This document shows positions 1 to 6,190 of a DNA stretch of 19,103 nt, in pieces; the stretch's first letter is position 1, and the number at the start of each line of letters is the position of its first letter. The DNA lies in NCBI GenBank assembly GCA_003141795.1, contig PLNO01000388.1, forward strand, positions 1 through 19,103. Reading direction: 5' to 3'. Position numbers and translations under genes: made by a program. Below the pieces are notes generated by a model, which saw nothing but the letters and a program-made list of their open reading frames with translations, was not told where the DNA came from and did no database searches. Origin of the DNA: Spirochaetaceae bacterium. Lineage in GTDB: Bacteria; Spirochaetota; Spirochaetia; SZUA-6; Fen-1364.

Positions 1-43
1 GGGCCCATCGATACCCATATGCGCGAACGGAACCATCAGCCAT
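1..43 (-). CDS. Possible 5' end of a gene leaving the window (14 codons)
   Basis: On the minus strand an ATG at 43 opens a frame (MADGSVRAYGYRWA) that runs off the window start without a stop. An AAGGCGG-like ribosome binding site lies about 7 bases upstream, and two overlapping sigma70-type promoter candidates sit just before it (75-117). It would be the next gene after the MFS transporter on the same strand. Fourteen residues are too few to recognise a family, so the call rests only on start signals. Confidence 0.3.
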   Translation of the reverse strand, partial: MADGSVRAYGYRWA

Positions 44-74
44 CAGCGTACCGCCTTTCTCTCGGATCGAGCTC

Positions 75-117
75 TATATATGGGATGAACTATAAAAGAC
101 AATCCCGGTCAGGGCAA
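75..117 (-). promoter_or_regulatory. Sigma70-like promoter(s) facing the window start
   Basis: On the minus strand, TTGCCC (117-112), a 17-base spacer and TATAGT (94-89, five of six to TATAAT) make a good promoter. A second candidate overlaps it: TTGTCT (102-97), a 16-base spacer and TATATA (80-75). Both lie between the MFS stop codon and the putative ATG at 43, in an AT-rich patch of otherwise GC-rich DNA. No clear rho-independent terminator for the MFS gene is visible here. Confidence 0.45.
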
Positions 118-126
118 GCCGTTCGA

Positions 127-1314
127 TCAGCCGTTCTCGGGCAGCCGCTTCACCCCCTGGATGATGACGAGTGAAAGGACCGCGAGCACGCCGCAGATCC
201 CGAGGTAGAACCAGAACCCGTTGCGCAGGCCCACGCTTTGCGCGAGCATCGCCATGATGAACGGGAAGGTGAACGACCCTATGCCGCCTCCCGTCGCCGC
301 GACGCCGATGGCGAAACCGCTCTTGAAGTACCTCCCCACCATGCTGATCACGAGCGGGTAGACGCCCGCGAAGCCGAGCCCCGTGAGGAAGATGCCGGCC
401 GCCACTGCAGGGGTGGAGTGCACGAGGAGCGCGAGGGCCAGCGCGCCCGTGGCCAGCAGGATGCTCGCAAGGACGACGTACTGCTGCTTCGTGCCGCGGT
501 AGAGGAAGGAGACGGCGAGCCGGCCGATGAGGAGCCCCGTCCAGAACAGGGCCACGGCGAACGCGCCGGAGGACGCCGAGGTGCCCAGCACCGTCACGAA
601 GAACTCGGAGGCCCAGGAGGAAACGCCGACCTCCGCGCCGACGTAGAGGATCAGGAAAAAGACGAAGAGCAGGAGCATGGGTTGCGCGAGCACCTGCAGG
701 CTGCCGCGCCGGGTGTGGGTGCTCTCCCGCTGCCAGGCGGGGAAGCGCGCCAGCCCGAAGAGGAGAGCCATGACGGCGGCGAGGATGCCGGCGACCGTGA
801 ACACCACAACGGGCCCGTTGGTCGACCTGCCGATGAGGTAGCCGATGGAAAGCGGGCCTGCGATGGCTCCGACGCTGAAGCCCGCGTGGAGGAGGTTCAT
901 GAGACGGCTCTGGCCCGGCTTTTCCAGGCGTACGATGCCGAGGTTCGTCACGACCTCGATCGACCCCTGGCAGAGGCCGATCATGAGGTTGAAGAGGAGG
1001 TTGAGCCAGGGCGAAGCGGTGCGGCCGAACGAGACCATTCCCACCGCGCCAACGAGCAGCCCCACGATGATCACCGCTTTCGGTGGGAATCGCTGCACGA
1101 GCAGCCCGCAGACGAACGAGGAGACGAAGTAGCCCACGGCGCTTGCCGCGAGAACGGTCCCCATCAGTGCGTAGGACCAGTGGAAAGTGCGGATGATCTG
1201 GGGGAGTGCGGCTCCAACGACGGTAAAGACGGCCCCGAAGACGAGGAAGCCGCCCATGTAGAGCCAGAACATTTTTCGTGTCGCAGATTTCGTAGACGTA
1301 TTCGATGTATTCAT
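127..1314 (-). CDS. Major facilitator superfamily transporter
   Basis: The 395-residue protein has about 12 hydrophobic segments in the usual 6+6 MFS layout, with a basic central loop around FPAWQRESTHTRR. An RF/PPK loop after the second helix sits where MFS proteins carry the A-motif. General look is of the FucP/YfcJ-like sugar or organic-acid permeases; the substrate cannot be read from sequence. I chose ATG 1314 over an upstream in-frame GTG (1362). A strong promoter (1353-1325) lies inside the longer version, and the protein then starts normally with a short polar N-terminus and TM1. It is divergent from the cytochrome-metVF operon, sharing about 140 bases of intergenic DNA, so a functional link (for example substrate uptake for that pathway) is possible but unproven. 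Confidence 0.88.
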   Translation of the reverse strand: MNTSNTSTKSATRKMFWLYMGGFLVFGAVFTVVGAALPQIIRTFHWSYALMGTVLAASAVGYFVSSFVCGLLVQRFPPKAVIIVGLLVGAVGMVSFGRTASPWLNLLFNLMIGLCQGSIEVVTNLGIVRLEKPGQSRLMNLLHAGFSVGAIAGPLSIGYLIGRSTNGPVVVFTVAGILAAVMALLFGLARFPAWQRESTHTRRGSLQVLAQPMLLLFVFFLILYVGAEVGVSSWASEFFVTVLGTSASSGAFAVALFWTGLLIGRLAVSFLYRGTKQQYVVLASILLATGALALALLVHSTPAVAAGIFLTGLGFAGVYPLVISMVGRYFKSGFAIGVAATGGGIGSFTFPFIMAMLAQSVGLRNGFWFYLGICGVLAVLSLVIIQGVKRLPENG

Positions 1315-1324
1315 GGATGACACT

Positions 1325-1353
1325 TCTATAAGGAAAGCGGATGTCGAGGTCAA
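1325..1353 (-). promoter_or_regulatory. Promoter of the MFS gene
   Basis: TTGACC (1353-1348, five of six to TTGACA), a 17-base spacer and TATAGA (1330-1325, four of six to TATAAT). Only 10 bases separate the -10 from ATG 1314, which predicts a 5' leader of about 4-5 bases with no room for a Shine-Dalgarno. This box also argues against the upstream GTG start. Confidence 0.55.
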
Positions 1354-1383
1354 GCGATCCACAATGCTTACAGAGTAAAGGCA

Positions 1384-1412
1384 TTGCAGTTTATCGGAAA
1401 CCGTGATATATC
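1384..1412 (+). promoter_or_regulatory. Promoter candidate of the cytochrome-metVF operon
   Basis: TTGCAG (1384-1389), a 17-base spacer and TATATC (1407-1412) face the operon. The match is moderate (three of six at -35, four of six at -10) but lies in an AT-rich island in the divergent intergenic region. If real, it excludes translation starting at the TTG at 1384 and supports the start near 1456. Confidence 0.4.
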
Positions 1413-1455
1413 AGTTAGTACACTTCCAATCCCTTCAAGGAGCCGGGGTCCGATT

Positions 1456-2697
1456 TTGACGTTCCGAACCAACAGGATTGCCCTGGGTACGCTCGCGTTC
1501 CTTCTGCTCTTCGGAACGATCGGAGCCTGTGCCGAGAGCGCAGACGCAGCCTCGTCAGCCTCAACGGCCCCGGCCGTTGCCACGGACTCTACCGCGGCGG
1601 CGAGCGCGGCTTCCGCGACCACAGCACCGGCCTCGTCAGCGCCGGTGAAACCCTCCGGCCACGCATCGAAAACCCCCGTGTGGACCCGGGTCCACAGGGT
1701 CGATGACTTCGTGACGGACGCCGACCGTCGCGCAGGCGTCATCCTTTCGGACAGCGACGCCCCCATCGTCGTCTTCTCCCATGGTGCGCACACGAGCGCA
1801 GGGGTCACCTGCGAGCAATGCCATCACACCGGGGTGAAGGGATGGGAGGCTCCTGCCTGCGCCACCTGCCACAAGGGCAAGGCGGCCGTCGAAGTGATGC
1901 ACGAGGCGTGCATCACCTGCCACGAGTCGCGCGGAAAGGGTCCGGTGACCTGCAACGCCTGCCACACCGCCCGCCAGACCAGCGTGGCCGGTATCGTGCG
2001 CTTCCAGCTCTTCGATCTGCTCAGGGGGCCTCTGTTCATCGCCGCGTGGGTGATCTTCGCGCTGGGTTTCGCGTGGCGCATCTTCCAGTTCACGCGGATG
2101 ACGCGCAGGGTCGGCGCGGCGCCTCCGATGCCGCGGCCGGTGCAAACGGCCGAAGACACGAGCTTCCTCATGAAGGGCCGATCAGGAATCGGCAGGGTCC
2201 TGTTCCGCATCCGTCGGTGGGTCAAATCCACCGTCTTCGGCAGGAACCCGGTCATGGGCGTGGTGAGCCTCGTGTTCCACCTCCTGCTCGTTGCCGCGCC
2301 CTTCTTCCTGCCCGCGCACGCACTCCTCTTCCGGGAGAGCTTCCACTGGAACCTGCCGACGCTCCCCGAGCAGCTCGTGGACGAGCTCACCCTCGCGCTT
2401 CTGGCCATCGGGGTGTTCTTCCTCGTGCGCAGGCTCGTCCTTCCCCGTGTGCGCGCGCTCACGACGGTGCGCGACTACCTCGTCCTTCTTCTCGTCGCTG
2501 CGCCGTTCGTGACCGCCTACATGGCCTATCATCAGTGGCTGGATTACCGCACGGTGCTCGCCACGCACATGATGGTCGGCGAGATAGTGATCGCCGCCAT
2601 CCCCTTCACGAAGCTCGGGCACATGCCTTTCCTCCTGTTCTCCCGGTTCTTCGCGTCGGGCGAGTATTCCTGGAAGCCGGGGAACCGCAGGTGGTGA
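1456..2697 (+). CDS. Tetrahaem cytochrome c3-like domain fused to NarI-like membrane cytochrome b
   Basis: About 413 residues. It begins with an export signal (RTNR, a hydrophobic core, then IGAC, which could be a lipobox). Next come an Ala/Ser/Thr/Pro-rich linker of about 45 residues and a periplasmic domain with four CXXCH haem sites (residues ~119, 135, 152, 166) plus extra histidines (FSHGAH, CHH) as in class III cytochromes. From residue ~180 there are about five membrane helices with conserved-looking histidines (VFH, ATHMM, KLGHM), like the nitrate reductase gamma/DsrM/TmcC family that binds haem b and exchanges electrons with quinone. It is the first gene of an operon whose next ATG follows 1 base after the stop. 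The start is uncertain: TTG 1456 (or ATT 1453) follows AAGGAG at 1437, while TTG 1384 lies inside the promoter candidate. It probably moves electrons between periplasmic cytochromes, quinone and the cytoplasmic Fe-S partner. Confidence 0.8.
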   Translation: MTFRTNRIALGTLAFLLLFGTIGACAESADAASSASTAPAVATDSTAAASAASATTAPASSAPVKPSGHASKTPVWTRVHRVDDFVTDADRRAGVILSDSDAPIVVFSHGAHTSAGVTCEQCHHTGVKGWEAPACATCHKGKAAVEVMHEACITCHESRGKGPVTCNACHTARQTSVAGIVRFQLFDLLRGPLFIAAWVIFALGFAWRIFQFTRMTRRVGAAPPMPRPVQTAEDTSFLMKGRSGIGRVLFRIRRWVKSTVFGRNPVMGVVSLVFHLLLVAAPFFLPAHALLFRESFHWNLPTLPEQLVDELTLALLAIGVFFLVRRLVLPRVRALTTVRDYLVLLLVAAPFVTAYMAYHQWLDYRTVLATHMMVGEIVIAAIPFTKLGHMPFLLFSRFFASGEYSWKPGNRRW

Positions 2698-2698
2698 C

Positions 2699-3088
2699 AT
2701 GAAAGAGCGAATGGTGGACCCCCGGACGCTGGACCGGATAGCGCGGATCGTGGAGAAGAAGGAAGGGATGATCAGGCTCTCCCTGCAGGCCTGCGCCCAC
2801 TGTTCCCTCTGCGCGGAGAGCTGCTTCAAGTACACGCAGAGCGGGGACCCCACCTGCACGCCGTCGTACAAGGCGATCAACTCCATCGGTACGATCTGGA
2901 AGAAGAAGGGCGTCCTGTCCGACGCAGAGTACGAGCGCATCAGGGAGCTGGCCTGGGACAAGTGCGTCCTGTGCATGCGCTGCTACTGCCCGATCGGGAT
3001 CAGCGTCCCCTCCCTCATCGCCGCCGCGCGCTCTGCCTGCAGGGAGCGCGGCGTGCAGCGCTGGTACACGACGAGGAGGAACGCATGA
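2699..3088 (+). CDS. HdrC-like 4Fe-4S electron-transfer protein
   Basis: This 129-residue soluble protein has two Cys clusters: C32-x2-C35-x2-C38-x3-C42 (CAHCSLCAESC) and C89-x2-C92-x2-C95-x-C97-P. Helical sequence lies between them, as in HdrC and the Fe-S parts of TmcB/HmcF/DsrK. It lacks the CCG domains of HdrB, HmcF or DsrK and has no membrane helix or signal peptide. The second cluster is unusual because the last two cysteines are separated by one residue instead of three. The gene starts 1 base after the cytochrome b/c stop, and its own stop overlaps the next ATG (ATGA), so translational coupling is likely. The likely role is relaying electrons between MetV/MetF in the cytoplasm and the membrane subunit upstream. 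Confidence 0.82.
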   Translation: MKERMVDPRTLDRIARIVEKKEGMIRLSLQACAHCSLCAESCFKYTQSGDPTCTPSYKAINSIGTIWKKKGVLSDAEYERIRELAWDKCVLCMRCYCPIGISVPSLIAAARSACRERGVQRWYTTRRNA

Positions 3089-3477
3089 AGGGCCGATTGC
3101 CCGCGCTTCTCTGCGTGTCGGCCCTGTTCACCTTTGCGGCTGCCGCCGCGGGAGCGGACCCGGTATTCACGCTGGCCGATCCGAAGGTGTTCACCTCCGC
3201 AAGCCGCCCGTGGGTGAAGTTCACGCACGCGGACCATCAGGCGCTTCCGGGCGTGAGCTGTCTCACCTGTCATCACGATTTCGTCAACGGGAAGAACGTG
3301 CTGGATCCCGCCAGCTTGAAAGAGGGCGACCCCTCATTGCGGTGCTCCGCATGCCACGCGAGCCCCGCCCGACTGCAGAACGCTTTTCACGACCTGTGCA
3401 TCACGTGCCACGATGCCGAAAAGAGCAAGGGTCACGTGACCGGACCGCGCACCTGCGGCGAATGCCATGTGCGGTAG
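3085..3477 (+). CDS. Periplasmic tetrahaem cytochrome c (class III-like)
   Basis: The 130-residue protein has a classic signal peptide (MKGR, a hydrophobic core, cleavage near AGA-DP) and four haem-attachment motifs: CLTCH, CSACH, CITCH and CGECH. Additional histidines (FTHADH, CHH, AFH, KGH) can serve as distal ligands. This spacing matches cytochrome c3-type domains and resembles the cytochrome domain of the first gene of the operon, suggesting duplication. The ATG overlaps the previous stop and has a perfect AGGAGG 5 bases upstream. It probably carries electrons in the periplasm to or from the membrane cytochrome. The downstream acceptor or donor is not encoded in the window. Confidence 0.88.
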   Translation: MKGRLPALLCVSALFTFAAAAAGADPVFTLADPKVFTSASRPWVKFTHADHQALPGVSCLTCHHDFVNGKNVLDPASLKEGDPSLRCSACHASPARLQNAFHDLCITCHDAEKSKGHVTGPRTCGECHVR

Positions 3478-3486
3478 GGAGGATCA

Positions 3487-4185
3487 ATGGTAAAGGCGAC
3501 GCGCAAACCGCTTGAAGAGATATTCGCCATGGTGAAGGGCTACCCCCGTGTGCTCCTCGTGGGCTGCGGCGGGTGCACCTCGGTGTGTCTTGCCGGCGGA
3601 CAGCGGGAGACCCTCGAGCTCGCCGACGAGCTGGAACAGGCCGCCCGCGCGGCGAAAGTGCCCCACCACTACTCCTGCCTCACCGTGGAGAGGCAGTGCA
3701 ACCTGGAGTTCCTCGACGACGCCGCGGAGAGCGCGAAGGACTGCGACGCCATCCTCTCGCTGGCTTGCGGCGCGGGGGCGGGGTACCTTGCCGACGTCTA
3801 TCCGGCCACGCCCGTCTTTCCCGCCCTGAACACCGTGTTCGTCGGCGTGGACAAGGACGTGGGGCTGTACGAGGAGCGCTGCCGCTCGTGCGGTACATGC
3901 GCGCTGGGCGACACGGGCGGGATCTGTCCCGTGACGCGCTGCTCCAAGGGCGTGCTGAACGGACCCTGTGGCGGCACGCAGGAGGACGGCTCCTGCGAGC
4001 TGGGGGACGGCATTCACTGCGCGTGGCACGACATCTACGATCGCCTCAAGGGTCAGGGGAGGCTGAAGGAGATCCTCGTGGTGCGCCCGCCGATGGACTG
4101 GGTGGAACACGGACCGCGTTCACTCGTGCAGAGGGGATACGAGGCCCGCTACGCCAAGAAGCCGGCGGAGGGAGAGGATCGATGA
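3487..4185 (+). CDS. metV: MetV, zinc/Fe-S subunit of methylenetetrahydrofolate reductase
   Basis: This 232-residue cytoplasmic protein has the hallmarks of the MTHFR C-terminal (MetV) family. An N-terminal GCGGCTSVC motif lies at residues ~26-34. A cysteine-rich region at ~132-165 includes CRSCGTC, GGICPVTRCSKG and LNGPCGG. In acetogens MetV pairs with MetF and links it to the electron donor. Here it overlaps metF by 4 bases (ATGA) and follows cytochrome genes rather than HdrA/MvhD-type partners. A GGGAGG ribosome binding site lies 4 bases before the ATG, and the preceding cytochrome stop is 9 bases upstream. It most likely bridges the flavin of MetF to the HdrC-like protein of the same operon. 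Confidence 0.9.
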   Translation: MVKATRKPLEEIFAMVKGYPRVLLVGCGGCTSVCLAGGQRETLELADELEQAARAAKVPHHYSCLTVERQCNLEFLDDAAESAKDCDAILSLACGAGAGYLADVYPATPVFPALNTVFVGVDKDVGLYEERCRSCGTCALGDTGGICPVTRCSKGVLNGPCGGTQEDGSCELGDGIHCAWHDIYDRLKGQGRLKEILVVRPPMDWVEHGPRSLVQRGYEARYAKKPAEGEDR

Positions 4186-5108
4186 AGTCGGGGAGCAATC
4201 TGGAGAAGGTACTCACGGCCGGCCATTTCGCCGTCACCGCCGAGCTCGGACCTCCGACGGGAGTGGACCTGGAGCTCGTCCACAAGAAGGCGGAGCTCCT
4301 GCGCGGCGCGGTTGACGCGGTGAACGTCACCGACAATCAAACGGCTGTCGTGCGCATGTCGAGCGTCTCCGTCTCCGCGATCCTGGTGCAGATGGGGATC
4401 GAGCCGGTCATGCAGATGGTCTGCCGGGACCGCAACCGCATCGCCATGCAGAGCGACATCTTCGGGGCGGTCGGCCTGGGGATCCGCAACCTCACCTGCC
4501 TCACCGGGGACCATCAGGCCTTCGGAAACCAGCAAGGGGCGAAGAAGGTATTCGACATCGATTCCGTGCAGCTCATCGCGACGGTGAAGCGCATGCGGGA
4601 TGAACGGAAGATCCTCGGCAGCGACGAAGAGATCGCGGGGAACGTGCCGATGTTCATCGGCGCCGCGGCCAACCCCTTCGCCAAACCGTACGAGTTCCGC
4701 GCGCTGCGGCTGGGCAAGAAGGTGGAGGCGGGCGCCGACTACGTGCAGACGCAGTGCGTGTTCGACGTGCCGATGTTCGCCGAATGGATGAAGGCCGTGC
4801 GCGACCTCGGCCTGCACACGCGGTGCAAGATCCTCGCGGGGATCACGCCGCTGAAGTCGGCGGGCATGACCCGCTACATGGCGGAAAACGTCCCGGGGAT
4901 CATCATCCCGCCCGCCATCGTGAAGCGCATGAGCGACGCCCCCAAGGGCAAGGGCGCGGAGACGGGGCTCGCCATCTGCGCGGAGATCATCGAGCAGCTG
5001 CGCGCGATCGAAGGGGTGGCGGGGATCCACATCATGGCCATCGAGTGGGAGCAGAAGGTCCGGGAGATCGTGGAGACGGCGCGGCTCCTTCCCCGTCCTT
5101 CCGTCTGA
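4182..5108 (+). CDS. metF: 5,10-Methylenetetrahydrofolate reductase MetF
   Basis: The 308-residue FAD-dependent TIM-barrel enzyme interconverts methylene-THF and methyl-THF. Visible family features are AELGPP near residue 21 (the catalytic Glu region), NVTDNQ at ~47-52, CLTGDH with Asp110, and GAAANPF plus QTQCVFD in the second half. Length is normal. Its partner MetV overlaps its start (ATGA), and a GGAGAGG ribosome binding site precedes the ATG. A metV neighbour marks it as the Wood-Ljungdahl/energy-metabolism type rather than a stand-alone NADH-dependent biosynthetic enzyme, although it may also feed methionine synthesis. In this operon the electrons plausibly go to or come from the membrane cytochrome module. 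Direction (CO2 fixation or oxidative methyl-group use) cannot be read from sequence. Confidence 0.93.
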   Translation: MKSGSNLEKVLTAGHFAVTAELGPPTGVDLELVHKKAELLRGAVDAVNVTDNQTAVVRMSSVSVSAILVQMGIEPVMQMVCRDRNRIAMQSDIFGAVGLGIRNLTCLTGDHQAFGNQQGAKKVFDIDSVQLIATVKRMRDERKILGSDEEIAGNVPMFIGAAANPFAKPYEFRALRLGKKVEAGADYVQTQCVFDVPMFAEWMKAVRDLGLHTRCKILAGITPLKSAGMTRYMAENVPGIIIPPAIVKRMSDAPKGKGAETGLAICAEIIEQLRAIEGVAGIHIMAIEWEQKVREIVETARLLPRPSV

Positions 5109-5124
5109 GGACGGCCTTCATTTT
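5101..5124 (+). terminator. Weak intrinsic terminator after metF
   Basis: CCGTC (5101-5105) and GACGG (5110-5114) form a perfect 5-base-pair stem with a TGAG loop that contains the metF stop codon. A T-rich tail (TTCATTTT, 5117-5124) follows. The stem is short, so it may be leaky. Confidence 0.4.
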
Positions 5125-5137
5125 GCCCGGCCGATCG

Positions 5138-5146
5138 TGCTATTGT
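5138..5146 (+). promoter_or_regulatory. Extended -10 promoter candidate for the PAS gene
   Basis: TGC directly followed by TATTGT (5141-5146) forms an extended -10 element. No convincing -35 was found. It lies 7 bases before ATG 5154, the same spacing seen at other genes in this window, so it could produce a leaderless transcript. Confidence 0.3.
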
Positions 5147-5174
5147 CCATGCGATGAGCGCTCCAGGAGAGAAC

Positions 5175-6125
5175 ATGGGTGTCCAACTGCAGGCGGATGA
5201 TCTCCAGGAGATCATCGCGCTGTGCGATGCTGACGGCATACTGCTCGAATGGAACAAGGCTGGAGAGGAAATCACGGGCTTCCCCCGTGAGGACGTTGTC
5301 GGCTACCACATCGATTCGATCATCGCACCCGACGCGCGCACCACGATGGGGGAGCTCTTCGCGATCCAGAGGACAGGTACCATACTTCCGGGTCTCTCGG
5401 TCCGTCTGCTCACGAACTTCGGCATGGAAGTGCCCGCGGAGGTCACCTCCATCCCGCGGCCCATCACGGGCCAGGCGCCGGGGTGGCTGCTCATCTTCCG
5501 CGATACCACCCTCAAAGTGCAGCTCCAGGAGCAGCTCGACAAGCTCGACCTCCTCTACCACGGGCTCGTCGAAGATTCCCCCGACATCATCTACGTGCTG
5601 GACTCCCATGCCCATGTGCTGTTCATCAACGACACCGTGGAGAAGCTCCTGGGCTATTCCAAGCGCGACCTCCTCGGCAAGGATCTCATCGACATCGTGC
5701 ATCCCGAGGACCGTCAGCACGCCTACTGGCCGCTGCGGGAGCGCCGCCAGGCGGATCGGGCCACGCGCAACCTGCAGCTCAGGCTGCTCACCAAGGCGGG
5801 GGCGCAGAGGCGCTACGACATGGAGTTCGTCTACGTGTCACTGAGCGCGATCGGGCTCGTGCCCACGCGTCCGAGGGGAACCCCCAATCAAGGGGAGAGC
5901 CTCGGCACCCAGGGCGTGGCGCGGGACATGACGGAGCTCATGGTATTGAGGGATTTCTCGCGTCAGGTGGGGCTCATCCTGCCCATCTGCTCCGTATGCC
6001 ACAAGATCCGCGCCACGGAAGGGTCCTCTGCGGAGTGGCTGCCCTTGACCGAATACCTGGGGCGCCGGACCGGCGTGCTCTTTTCCCACACCTTCTGCCC
6101 CGAGCACATGCCCCAGACCCGATAA
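5175..6125 (+). CDS. Soluble double-PAS sensor protein with C-terminal Cys motif
   Basis: About 316 residues with two PAS domains. The first follows IIALCDADGILLEWNKAGEEITGF, given here in part as DADGILLEWN near residue 20. The second contains SPDIIYVLDSHAHVLFIN and a PEDR motif. A short coiled segment (LQEQLDKLDLLYH) joins them. No kinase, GGDEF or DNA-binding domain is present. The last ~50 residues carry LPICSVCHKIR and FSHTFCPEH, a small Cys/His tail often found at the end of PAS or receiver proteins in anaerobic proteobacteria; its function is not known to me. No membrane helix is seen. ATG 5175 has AGGAGA 4 bases upstream; ATG 5154 is an in-frame alternative that a leaderless transcript would use. 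It probably senses a small molecule or redox state and signals through the nearby hybrid kinase. Confidence 0.85.
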   Translation: MGVQLQADDLQEIIALCDADGILLEWNKAGEEITGFPREDVVGYHIDSIIAPDARTTMGELFAIQRTGTILPGLSVRLLTNFGMEVPAEVTSIPRPITGQAPGWLLIFRDTTLKVQLQEQLDKLDLLYHGLVEDSPDIIYVLDSHAHVLFINDTVEKLLGYSKRDLLGKDLIDIVHPEDRQHAYWPLRERRQADRATRNLQLRLLTKAGAQRRYDMEFVYVSLSAIGLVPTRPRGTPNQGESLGTQGVARDMTELMVLRDFSRQVGLILPICSVCHKIRATEGSSAEWLPLTEYLGRRTGVLFSHTFCPEHMPQTR

Positions 6126-6190
6126 CCTCCTGGAATCGACGACTTTCCGCGGACGCCACGTCGGGTGTATCCTGCACGTGGGGGCGGGTC

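Noticed and set aside
1..25. Cluster of restriction-type palindromes (GGGCCC, ATCGAT, CATATG) resembling a cloning polylinker
   Set aside because: The order does not match a polylinker I know, and the sequence continues smoothly into promoter-like DNA; chance is sufficient.
74..1384. Long open frames on both strands overlapping the MFS gene
   Set aside because: Their translations are Arg/Pro/His- or Glu/Asp-rich low-complexity sequences typical of GC-rich shadow frames, while the MFS frame has clear membrane helices.
5990..6004. CXXCH-type haem motif (CSVCH) in the double-PAS protein
   Set aside because: The protein has no signal peptide and the motif belongs to a Cys/His tail seen in cytoplasmic sensors, so haem c attachment is not expected.
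5483..6190. Upstream open extension of the hybrid kinase frame
   Set aside because: It overlaps the well-supported double-PAS gene in another frame and has an Arg/Ala/Pro-rich shadow composition; the PAS domain begins right after ATG 6191.
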